A DNA stretch of 64,000 nt from CAIMUS01 sp963708455 (GTDB lineage Bacteria > Pseudomonadota > Gammaproteobacteria > Competibacterales > Competibacteraceae): assembly GCA_963708455.1 (NCBI GenBank), contig CAVPSQ010000004.1:434001-498000 (forward strand). The letters are read 5' to 3'. The translations under genes and the position numbers were made by a program. Shown here in pieces: positions 53,333-62,425 of the stretch; position 1 is the stretch's first letter; the number at the start of each line of letters is the position of its first letter. The notes beneath the pieces were generated by a model that saw only the letters and a program-made list of their open reading frames with translations, was not told where the DNA came from and did no database searches.

Positions 53333-54968
53333 TCATCCCCGACAATACTGCAACAACCCCACCGTCGAGGCATCATGCACCCCGAGCGGCTGATCGCCGC
53401 TGATTTCCGGCAGCAGCACATTGGCCAGTTGCTTGCCCAGTTCCACTCCCCACTGGTCGAAGGAATTGATATTCCAGACCACGCCCTGGACGAATACCTT
53501 GTGCTCATACAAGGCGATCAGGCTGCCTAAAGTGGCGGGCGTCAACCGCTTATAGAGAATGGTGGTGCTGGGCCGGTTGCCCGCAAAAACTTTATAGGGC
53601 AACCGCTTCTCCAACGCCTCGCCGCGCAGACCCTGCGCCTGTAATTCAGCGCGGGCCTGCGCCTCGGTTTTGCCCATCATCAAGGCTTCCGCCTGAGCCA
53701 GGCAGTTCGATAACAGAATCGGCTGATGCTCACCGATGGGACTTTGACTGTGCACCGGCGCCAGAAAATCGGCGGGAATCAGCCGCGTGCCCTGGTGCAA
53801 TAATTGATAGAAGGCATGCTGGCCGTTATTACCCAGGCCGCCCCAGATAGTCGGACCGGTGTCATAGTTCACCAGATCACCCTGCCGATCCACCGATTTG
53901 CCATTGCTTTCCATGTCCAGTTGCTGGAGATAATTCGCCAGCGAACGCAGATATTCATCGTAGATCAGCATCACCTGGCTGGCGGCATCGAAGTAGTTGT
54001 CATACCAGATTCCCAGCATGGCCAGGATGACCGGCAGATTGTCATGCAGCGGTGTTTCATGGAAATGCCGGTCCATGGCATGGGCGCCCTCCAGCAGGGC
54101 GATGAAATTATCCATGCCGACGGACAGGGCGATCGGCAAGCCGATGGCAGACCAGAGCGAATAGCGGCCCCCGACCCAGTCCCAGAACTCGAACATATTG
54201 GCGGTATCAATGCCGAACGCTTTCACCTTGGGCAGCGTTGGTGGACACCGCCACGAAATGGCGGGCGATAGCCGCTTCGTACTGTAAGGCGCCCAGCAGC
54301 CAGTTGCGGGCGGTATGGGCGTTGGTCATCGTCTCCTGAGTGGTGAAAGTCTTGGAGGCGATGATAAACAGCGTGGTCTCCGGCTGGCATTGCGCCAGCA
54401 CATCGACAATATGGGCGCCGTCCACATTGGAGACGAAATGCATCCGCAGATGGGGATCGCCGTAGGGCGCGAGCGCTTCGCATACCATCCTGGGCCCCAG
54501 ATCGGAACCGCCGATGCCGATGTTGACCACATCGTAGATGCGCTCTCCGGTAAAGCCCAGCCAGGCGCCGCTGCGGACCTGTTCGGAGAATTGCCGGAGC
54601 TGCTCCAGCACGGCGTTGACGCTGGGCATGACGTCCTTGCCGTCCACCAAAATCGGAGTATTACTGCGGTTGCGCAGGGCGACATGCAGCACGGCCCGCT
54701 GCTCGGTATGGTTAATGGTTTCCCCGCTGAAAGTGCGCTTCGTCCAAGCCGGTACTTCGGCCTGACGGGCCAGTTCGAGCAGCAGATCGAAGGTCTCCGG
54801 GGTGATCCGGTGCTTGGAAAAATCGATCAGAATATCGTTGAATTGCCGGGAAAAGCGTGTGAACCGCTCCGGGTCCGCCGCGAACAGATCGCGCAAATGC
54901 AGATCGGCTACGGCCGCGTGATGGGTTTGCAGTTGTTGCCAGACAGGTAGATCGACAGGCTTGGTCAT
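53333..54968 (-). CDS. pgi: Glucose-6-phosphate isomerase, with a frameshift
   Basis: Pgi interconverts glucose-6- and fructose-6-phosphate. The N-terminal frame from 54968 contains MTKPVDLPVWQQLQTHHAAV, INHTEQRAVLHVALRN, NIGIGGSDLGPRMVCEAL and ASKTFTTQETMTNAHTARNW. The second frame continues KAFGIDTANMFEFWDWVGGRYS, GVELGKQLANVLLPEI and ends near 53333. The two overlap at ARHFVAVSTNAA, where one G too many in the run at 54230-54232 causes the shift. Repaired length is about 545 residues, as expected. A working isomerase is expected here, so a sequencing indel is likely. Confidence 0.92.
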
Positions 54969-55374
54969 AAGGGCATGGTCCTTGCTGGTTTGGTTATGGG
55001 AACTGTCAAGTGATTAGTGGATAAGTGCAGAAATTTTGACTATTTGCAGCTCCGAGTTAGCGTAGCGTAACCCGACAGGCCGGGGCTTGCAGCGGCTTTG
55101 TTGAGTTAGGCGCGCCAGTGCCGTAACCCAACCTCAACCACCTGTCAAAAGCAACGCATTAAACTATTAGTATAAAGCCGACTTTAAACCAGTGGGATAG
55201 TGTTATCGTCACACCGATGACGGCCGGCGCCTGTCAAGGTTTAGCAGAGAGGAAGGACCGGTATATTTCCTTAAAATCGAGCGCTGGCGCACCGCAAAGG
55301 TGCATGACAGAGGAAGCCGGCCGCCCGGCGGATTTTTTAACCACAGCCTTTACCAGAACCGGAGTCACCCGTCG
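54969..55374. other. Intergenic region between pgi and ppc
   Basis: About 400 bp divergent gap. It holds a REP-like palindromic stretch (GTTAGCGTAGCGTAACCCG near 55056, with GTTGAGTTAGGCGC and CGTAACCCAACCTCAACC further on), then an AT-rich stretch (ATTAAACTATTAGTATAAAG near 55160) that could contain promoters for either gene. No gene is seen. Confidence 0.5.
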
Positions 55375-58199
55375 ATGAATAGCCGCGTAACCACTGGACA
55401 CGACAAAGCCTTGCGCGACAACGTCAGGCTGCTCGGCGCGGTTGCTGGGTGAAGTCATCCGTGAGCAGCAGGGCGGGCGGGTTCTGGAGGCGGTGGAAAC
55501 GCTGCGCAAGGGTTTTATCGAACTGGGACGGGAAGGCGGCGCGAACTTCCAGCAGTACGAACGCCTGCTGCGCCTGATCGAAGCCTTCAATCCGGAAACC
55601 GCTACCTACGTACTGCGCGCTTTCAATATCTATTTCAGCCTGGTCAATATCGCCGAAGAGGAATACCGACACCAGGAACGCCGCACCCAGGTCAGCCGCG
55701 GCAAGCCGCTGTGGCTGGGTTCTTGCGATGACACTTTGCGTGGCTTTCGAGCTGACCATATCACCGCCGGGCAGTTGCAAATCCTGTTCGACCGCTGGTG
55801 CTTCAAACCCGTCTTCACCGCCCATCCGACCGAAGCCAAGCGCCGCGTGGTGCTGAATGCGCTGCGCCGGCTTTTCCTGACCGTCGATTATCTAAACACC
55901 GCCCGCTTGAACAAGCACCAGCAGGCCGAAGTGATCGAACAGTTGCGCAATCGCATCCAGGTGCTCTGGAAAACCGATGAAGTGCGACATAACAAACCCC
56001 AGGTCAGCGACGAAATCAGGAACGGTCTTTATTATTTTCGGGAGTCGATCTTTCAGGCCGTGCCGGTGTTTTACCGTAATCTGGAGCGCGCTCTAAATGC
56101 CGTCTATCAGGACGCCGGCGGCAAGGCTGGCTTCGAGTTGCCTCCCTTGCTGCGCTTTGGTTCGTGGATTGGTGGCGACCGCGACGGTAATCCCTTTGTC
56201 ACCCCGGAAACGACCGCTCTGGCCGCACGTTTGCAATCGCTGGAGGTGCTGGAGGAGTATCTGCGCCGCGTCGACGCGCTCAAAGATACGCTGACCTTTT
56301 CCGGTTCGCTGGTCACACCTTCCGCGACCTTTACCGCCAGCCTGCAGGTCGATCCGCAGTTTCTCCAGCGGGCTTTTCAGGACGAGCCGGGGCGGCGCTT
56401 CGAGCAGGAGCCTTACCGGCGCAAGCTGTATCTGATGAAGCATCGCTTGCAGGATAATCGGGATCGCCTGCAAGCCCGCGTCGCCGGCCGGCCAGACCCC
56501 CAACCGTTCTGGGGCTATGGCGCGGAACGGGAATTTCTGGAAGATCTCTATCTGATCCGCGATTCCCTGATCGCGCACGGCGACGCCAACATCGCCGATG
56601 CCGAACTGAAAGATTTGATCCGACTGGCGGAAAGCTTCGGCTTCTACCTGGCCGAACTGGACATCCGGCAGGAATCGAGCCGTCATACCGCGGCGGTGGC
56701 GGAGGTGTTCGCCCGACTGCCCGATCAGCCCGACTATCAACGGCTTTCCGAAGCAGAGCGGCTGGCGGCACTGGAAAATCTGCTGAACCGTTCCACCCTG
56801 CCCGCCCTGCCCTTCGACCAACTGAGTCCGGCAACTCAGGAGACACTGGAAGTTTTCAAGGTGGTCGCCGCCACGCGCCGGGAAATCAGTCCGCGGGTGA
56901 TCGACACCTATGTCATTTCGATGACCCGGGAAGCCAGCCATGTTATGGAAGTGCTGTTTCTCGCCAGCCTCGCCGGTCTGGCCGGATGTGGTGACCAGGG
57001 CTGGCATTGTGTCCGCGTGGCGCCGCTGTTCGAAGACCATTGCGGATCTGAGTCGGGTCGAGATCGTGCTCCAGCGGTTGCTGGATCAACCGACCTATCG
57101 CGAGTTGCTTAAAGCGTCCGGCAACGTGCAGGAAGTGATGCTGGGGTATTCCGATTCCACCAAGGACGGTGGCATTTTGGCCTCCGGTTGGAATCTGTAT
57201 CAGGCCCAGAAGAAAATCTTTGCCCTCACGGCCGAGCGGGGCATCACCTGCCGGCTGTTCCACGGCCGCGGCGGCACGGTGGGCCGGGGCGGTGGTCCCA
57301 CCCATGATGCCATTCTGGCGCAACCGCCGGGCACGGTCCGCGGTGAAATTAAAATTACCGAACAGGGCGAGGTGCTGTCGTTCAAATACGGCAATCTGGA
57401 AACGGCTGTCTACGAACTGACCCTGGCGCTGACCGGTCTGCTCAAGGCCAGCCGCGGTCTGATCGGGCCAGTGGAACCGGACCCCCCGGCCTTCCTCGAC
57501 GTCATGGAGGAACTGGCCCGACTGGGCGAAACAGCCTACCGTAAATTAACGGACCACACGCCCGGCTTTATGGATTATTTCTACGAAGCAACGCCCTTGC
57601 CCGAAATCGGGCTGCTGAATATCGGTTCGCGCCCCGCCCACCGGCAGAAGGCCGATCGGTCCCGTCAATCGGTGCGCGCCATTCCGTGGATGTTCGGCTG
57701 GGCCTTGTCGCGCCATACTCTGGCGGTCTGGTACGGCGTCGGCAGCGCCCTGGAAACCTGGCGAGGGGATGATCCGAACCGGCTCGTGCTACTGCGCCAG
57801 ATGTATAAGGATTGGCCATTTTTCAGAGCTTTGCTCAGCAATCTTCAAATGGCGCTCAGCAAAGCCAAGCCCGCCATTGCCCGCGAGTATGCGCGCCTGT
57901 GCGAGGATCCCGCTGTCGGCGAGCGTATCTATCAGCGCTTCCTGGAGGAATACCAGCAGACGGTGGCGCAACTCCTGGACATCACTGAGCAGCCGGAACT
58001 GCTGGCGGACAACCCTTCTCTGGCGCTGTCGCTGGCGCACCGGGACGCCTATCTGGAGCCGATTAACCATATTCAGGTGACCCTGCTCAGGCGCTACCGT
58101 GAAGCCTTGAACCGCAGCGAAGACGAAGCCGAGGTTTGGTTACAGCCGCTGCTGCGCTCTATCAATGCGCTGGCGGCGGGATTGCGTAATACGGGTTAA
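55375..58199 (+). CDS. ppc: Phosphoenolpyruvate carboxylase, with two frameshifts
   Basis: This enzyme carboxylates PEP to oxaloacetate. From ATG 55375 the frame begins MNSRVTTGHDKALRDNVRLL; an extra base at about 55438 shifts it, and LGEVIREQQGGRVLEAVETL follows. The middle frame has the catalytic VFTAHPTEAKRR and FGSWIGGDRDGNPFVTPET. A second extra base at about 57035, between LFE and TIADLSRVEIV, moves to the last frame with VMLGYSDSTKDGG, FHGRGGTVGRGGGPTHDAIL and the C-terminal NTG. Repaired, about 940 residues. Two insertions in one core gene argue for sequencing error. Confidence 0.92.
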
Positions 58200-58200
58200 C

Positions 58201-58302
58201 GGGAGCACGGTAGGGCGGGTTAGCGCAGCGTAACCCGCCGCAACCGGGGACTCACAACCGGCGGGTTACGGGCTGACGCCCTAACCCGCCCTACGGCTCT
58301 GC
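58201..58302. repeat. 102-bp direct repeat, left of brnTA
   Basis: The copy begins GGGAGCACGGTAGGGCGGGT and ends GCCCTACGGCTCTGC. A second copy at 58965-59066 differs at only about two positions. Its inner ends GTAGGGCGGGTTAG and CTAACCCGCCCTAC are inverted repeats, so the unit is REP/MITE-like. A further partial motif lies at 58360-58400. The remainder to 58498 has no gene. Confidence 0.9.
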
Positions 58303-58498
58303 CCGATCCTGGGAGCGCCGGCGTCCTCGCCGGCCCTTTTGCAGTCAGCCTGCGAAGTCCTAACCCACCCTAACCCGCTCTAACCCGCCTACGGCTCTGA
58401 CCCGGTTCACAGCGACGAGGGTCGGGCACAGCCGTGCGCAGCCTCCTGGTTGCTGTCCAGCAGTTAACCGTTGTCGCTAATGAACTTATAATCAGTGC

Positions 58499-58771
58499 AT
58501 GATCACCTGGGACGAAAACAAGCACCGCGCCAATCTCGCCAAGCATGGTATTGATTTTGCGCATTGCGCAGTGATTTTCGATTCTCTCCTGGTCACAGAG
58601 GAGGATGATCGATTGGCCTACGGTGAGCAGCGATTGTGCAGCCTGGGCCTATTTTATGGTGTGGTGGTGCGCGTGGTTTGGATTGATCGAGGTGATGTGG
58701 CTCACCTGATTTCAGTACGAAAGGCAAAAAGACATGAACAGCGAGCATACTGGCAAACCTTCGGCAGTTGA
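58499..58771 (+). CDS. brnT: BrnT-type ribonuclease toxin
   Basis: This 90-residue toxin begins MITWDENKHRANLAKHGIDF, the BrnT signature, and ends VAHLISVRKAKRHEQRAYW, where R and H/E residues form the RNase active site. It is predicted to cleave RNA under stress. It overlaps brnA by 38 bp and the pair is bordered by 102-bp repeats. Confidence 0.93.
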   Translation: MITWDENKHRANLAKHGIDFAHCAVIFDSLLVTEEDDRLAYGEQRLCSLGLFYGVVVRVVWIDRGDVAHLISVRKAKRHEQRAYWQTFGS

Positions 58772-58961
58772 TCTGGAAAGGCTCAAAGCCCTGCCAGATG
58801 AAGCGGTTGTGGCGGATGAAGACGAACCCTATGACCCCAACGATCCTGAAGCGGTAGATTCTTTCTGGAAAAATGCGGTGGTAATAAGAGGTGGCGGACC
58901 GAAGGCGGTACGTGAGGCGCTGGTCAAACGCAAGGAGGAGGAATCTGTGCGGCCAGTGTAG
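58734..58961 (+). CDS. brnA: BrnA-type antitoxin
   Basis: This 75-residue protein starts MNSEHTGKPSAVDLERLKAL and has the acidic linker DEAVVADEDEPYDPNDPEAV, FWKNAVVIRGGGPKAVREAL. BrnA antitoxins usually bind BrnT with the N-terminal part and DNA with a C-terminal ribbon-helix-helix; here the C-terminal domain (residues 48-75) is short. The start overlaps the toxin gene. Confidence 0.85.
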   Translation: MNSEHTGKPSAVDLERLKALPDEAVVADEDEPYDPNDPEAVDSFWKNAVVIRGGGPKAVREALVKRKEEESVRPV

Positions 58962-58964
58962 CAA

Positions 58965-59066
58965 GGGAGCACGGTAGGGCGGGTTAGCGCAGCGTAACCC
59001 GCCGCAACCGAGGACTCACAACCGGCGGGTTACAGGCTGACGCCCTAACCCGCCCTACGGCTCTGC
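58965..59066. repeat. 102-bp direct repeat, right of brnTA
   Basis: Second copy of 58201-58302, starting three bases after the brnA stop. Both copies have the same orientation. The remaining 59067-59244 stretch has an AT-rich part and no gene. Confidence 0.9.
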
Positions 59067-59244
59067 AATATCGTTTAGCACAGAGCCGGTGGTAGTGGTC
59101 CAGCTTGGGATAGGGTGATTTCTAAGGTGTTGACTTACTTAACTTTAAAGCAGTTTATATCCATGTCTAGAACACTGCCGATTGATTTAAACCTCAATGT
59201 CGCTGCCTCCGATCGGGTGTCAACACTGTAGCAACCGCCTGAAG

Positions 59245-61549
59245 TCAGCCTGGCGATGCTTCAAGCAGCGCCACATCGTCGAGATCCTGCTGGCGCTGTT
59301 GTGCCCGCCGGTCGTAACTGGCCTGGTTCTTGGTGCACACCAGGCTGTAGGGACTACCGCGGCGCTCGGTCGCGAGGTCCAGGTCGCAACCGCTCTGCCG
59401 GATCGACCCCGTGACATGATTGCGCTTGGCTTCGGCAGCCTTGAAGATCCAACTTTTGCGGTCGGGATCGGCCAGGAAACTGCGAAGTTCGCTGCAATGA
59501 GGACAGCGGCAGCCGATTTTGCTCGCCCGGGTCCAATCGCGTGGCGGCTCCAGCGGTTCGGCGATACGTGCATGCAGGTGCTCCAGGCAGGCAGCGCGCA
59601 GGCGCTGCACCATCGCCCAGTCTCGACTCATCGCCCGCCCCGTCAGGTCCCGGACGGCGGGTACGAGTACGGTATCCAGCCCGTAGGTTTTGGGCCAGGC
59701 CAGAATATAATCCGTTGCTCGCTCGGCCAGCACCGTGGCGATCTGTCCCAGGGCGGTCATGAGATCGACGATGAAGCCAGGCTCGACGGTAACCTGTGAT
59801 CCCCAGGGATCGGGCTTCGGCGCGCGGGCCGGATCACCCGGCAGGGCCTCGATCAGCACGGTGGCGGCGCGGTCGAGGTCGGCCGGACGGTCGGTGATTT
59901 GCGCAGCGACGCTACGGGCCAGCAGGTCGCCACACGCACTTAAGTTAATCGTGGCATTGCCGGTGATGATGTGCTCGATCAATTCAGCGACCCGCGCCGG
60001 CAGCAACAGGGCGGCGGCCTGGACCAGGGCTTCGTTGTCGCCTTTGCTGTAAACGCCGGCGGCGGTGAGGTTGGCCAGGAAGGCATCGATACGCGCCGTA
60101 TCCTGCAGCCGGCTCAGCAGGGTCAGCATTTTGGCGGCATCGCTTTGCTCCTTATGGGGATACCTGCCGACCTGCTTCGGCCAGGTGCGCAGCATGTGGC
60201 TGGAGAGTTCGTGCGCCTCCTGCCACAAGGATGAGTCGGCATCTGCGCCACTCTCGGTCCAGCGCTGAGTCAGTTCACTCAGGTAAGGCAGGGTGACGCT
60301 CAGGCCCGCCTGGTTCAAGACCGCGAGCCGCCGCTCCCGTGGCCAGAGCACCAGGGCCGTCCGACGGTAGGTGCGCTCGAAGGAGGCGCCTTCGTTACCG
60401 GTCGCCTCTTCGAAACTCGAGCTCGTCGGGATCTCTCCCTTCGAAGGCATCGGGCGGACAGAGTTCTTTCTCCTCGAAGGGAAATTTCCCCAAGTTCGGT
60501 TGGCTGCCGTCGGGATTCCGCCAGTCGGACAGGGTTTCGCTGTGATCGTAGACCTCGCCTATCTCGAAGTCACCCTCATCCTCATCCTCTTCATCCGACC
60601 ACCGTCGGCGGCGCGAACCGTAATAACCGGTGTATTCGGCGCCGCCGCTCTCCTCGATGGTAACCAGCGCCAGGTGGACATCGCAGTCGGCCTGCGACGC
60701 GGCGTCGACCAGCACGGCGGCCACGGCGGCATCCGCCCCTTTCAGCGCCTCGAAGCCGAGTTCCGCCGGGGTATAGGCATGTTCCAGGGGATAGATCAGC
60801 TTTTCGGGTGAGTCGTCGTCAGGCAGTTTCCTGGCGGCGGCCCAGTGTCGTAACAGCGCCGTCGCCTCGGCCTGCTCGGACTCGTAGCTCGGCGGCTCGG
60901 GCAGCCGGCCTTTGTCCTGACGCAGCAGGTTGTAGATGAGCGTCAGCCGGCAACCCGAGGTGATGGGCAGCACCTCGTGCATGCAGTCGGCATAGAAGGC
61001 GGCAAAAGCTACCTCCGATGGTTCCGGGCAGTGCAGGTCGAGCCGCGCCTCGCGGTCACGGTGACGTACCAGCAGTTCACCGCCGCTGTAGATCGACGGC
61101 AGCACGATGACCAGGGTGGCGAACATGCGGGGGGCCTTCTCGGTATCGCGATGGCTTACGAAGAAACTGCCCTGGTCGTACACCAGCAGTTTGTACAGTT
61201 CGGCCACCACCTTACCGGTCACGCCGAGGTCCGCGGCAACCTGCGCCACGATGGCCTCCAGGGTTTTCGCCCAGCTTCGACCCTCGATCCGGATGCGGGC
61301 GGCGTCGATCTGCCAGGTCCGCCGAACCTCCGTGTCGACCAGGGTTTCCTGGCCGCGGCCATAAGGCGCCTGCTCGGCGACGGCGATCAGTTGCTCGGCC
61401 TGCACCGGCAGCAGTGGCAGGGCAATCGGACCGACGCCTTCCACCTCCAGGTGGGGCGTGAAGAATTCGATCGTGCCGGTGGTATAAAAATCACCGGGAC
61501 GCTGCACCGTGCTCAGCAGTTCGGCCAGTTCGGTGGTAATGGATGACAT
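59245..61549 (-). CDS. Large 2OG-Fe(II) oxygenase family protein, with a frameshift
   Basis: The first frame from 61549 (MSSITTELAELLSTVQRPGD, after a perfect AAGGAG) has the Fe/2OG pocket: SHRDTEKAPRMFATLVIVLP (His-x-Asp), GGELLVRH, AFYADCMHEVLPI (second His) and SGCRLTLIYNLL (Arg). It then runs into an acidic stretch (WSDEEDEDEGDFEIG). At a CCC run, 60437-60439 on the + strand, the frame breaks; GEIPTSSSFEEATGNEGASF and a long C-terminal part to 59245 follow in the next frame. Removing one base gives about 765 residues. The C-terminal half (VGRYPHKEQSDAAKMLTLLS and later a CRCPHCSEL zinc-like pair) is not recognised. Confidence 0.78.
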
Positions 61550-61654
61550 CGATTTCTCTCCTTAAATATAATGTATTTATGTAACTGTAACTGTTCGTGC
61601 TCTGTAGGAAAAGAGATCGGTACTAGGAACTTCAGATTTCAAAATAGACGCGGT

Positions 61655-62071
61655 TTAGCTTTCTGCCGAATCGTCACCAGATTTGCTACCTGAGAATTCG
61701 TTACGAATTATCTGCACGAAGGCCGCAGCCTGTTCAACCACCCACGCTGCTTTATCAGGGTTGATAGGCGTATCGGTATAGTCGGCGAGCAATCTGACTT
61801 GTTCCACCTCATTCAGCGATCTGCCGAGTTCCTTGGGTAAGCGTCCTGTCTGAACGAGATGTAGCCCGAACGCACCAATCAGACCGCGATGCGTTTTGGT
61901 TGACGCAGCGGGCAGCAAAATTCCACTGGCGCGCAAGGCCGCATGTGCCGCCGCGAACATCGCGTAGTAGGCACGGTTACAGGCGTCTTCAACCGCGCCA
62001 TTCGACAGCAGTAGTCGGGCCGCTGCTAACGTCCGGTTGGCCTTACGCAAATAATCGTCCGGTTGCATCAA
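61655..62071 (-). CDS. HEPN-domain protein (MNT-HEPN toxin part)
   Basis: This 138-residue helical protein begins MMQPDDYLRKANRTLAAARL and contains EDACNRAYYAMFAAAHAALRASG, the HEPN domain arrangement. The usual RxxxxH catalytic spacing is not clear; the nearest His is ten residues after R33, so RNase activity is uncertain. It overlaps the MNT gene by 4 bp. In such pairs, HEPN is an RNase and MNT blocks it by adding nucleotides. Confidence 0.85.
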   Translation of the reverse strand: MMQPDDYLRKANRTLAAARLLLSNGAVEDACNRAYYAMFAAAHAALRASGILLPAASTKTHRGLIGAFGLHLVQTGRLPKELGRSLNEVEQVRLLADYTDTPINPDKAAWVVEQAAAFVQIIRNEFSGSKSGDDSAES

Positions 62072-62421
62072 TTGACTGACAGCCTCACGCCCTCATTACG
62101 AATCGCCTCGATCAAGCGCGGATTACTGAACGACTCCGGGTGATCGAGTTCATCTTCCCATAGCGGCAGGGCCTGAATAAGAATCCCGGTGTCCAGCAGC
62201 ACATCGAAGGCGATGCCCGCCATGTCGATGGCGACATCAATCCGCTCGCCGTGGGGGGCGGGTAGCAGCACGGCCAGATCCGCGTCGCTATCGGCACGCT
62301 GCGTGTGACGCGCTCGGCTGCCAAACAGGATGGCGCCCACCACGCGGTACCGGCTGGCAATTCGCTCCAGGAAGACCTGCGCGGCGTGTTCGGTAGCGGG
62401 ATCGAGAAGTGCGGTACTCAT
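62068..62421 (-). CDS. MNT-type nucleotidyltransferase antitoxin
   Basis: The start is the ATG at 62421 (MSTALLDPATEHAAQVFLER); the open frame above belongs to the TPR gene. The polymerase-beta-like core is GAILFGSRARHTQRADSDADLAVLL, with GS at 34-35 and D46-x-D48. Such enzymes are minimal nucleotidyltransferases that AMPylate HEPN RNases. 117 residues. It lies 4 bp after the TPR gene stop and overlaps the HEPN gene. Confidence 0.9.
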   Translation of the reverse strand: MSTALLDPATEHAAQVFLERIASRYRVVGAILFGSRARHTQRADSDADLAVLLPAPHGERIDVAIDMAGIAFDVLLDTGILIQALPLWEDELDHPESFSNPRLIEAIRNEGVRLSVN

Positions 62422-62425
62422 AGCA

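Noticed and set aside
55375..57112. Programmed +1 frameshifting to explain the split ppc, pgi and sucA genes
   Set aside because: The sites share no slippery codon or stop context, and several lie in simple base runs; sequencing insertions explain them better.
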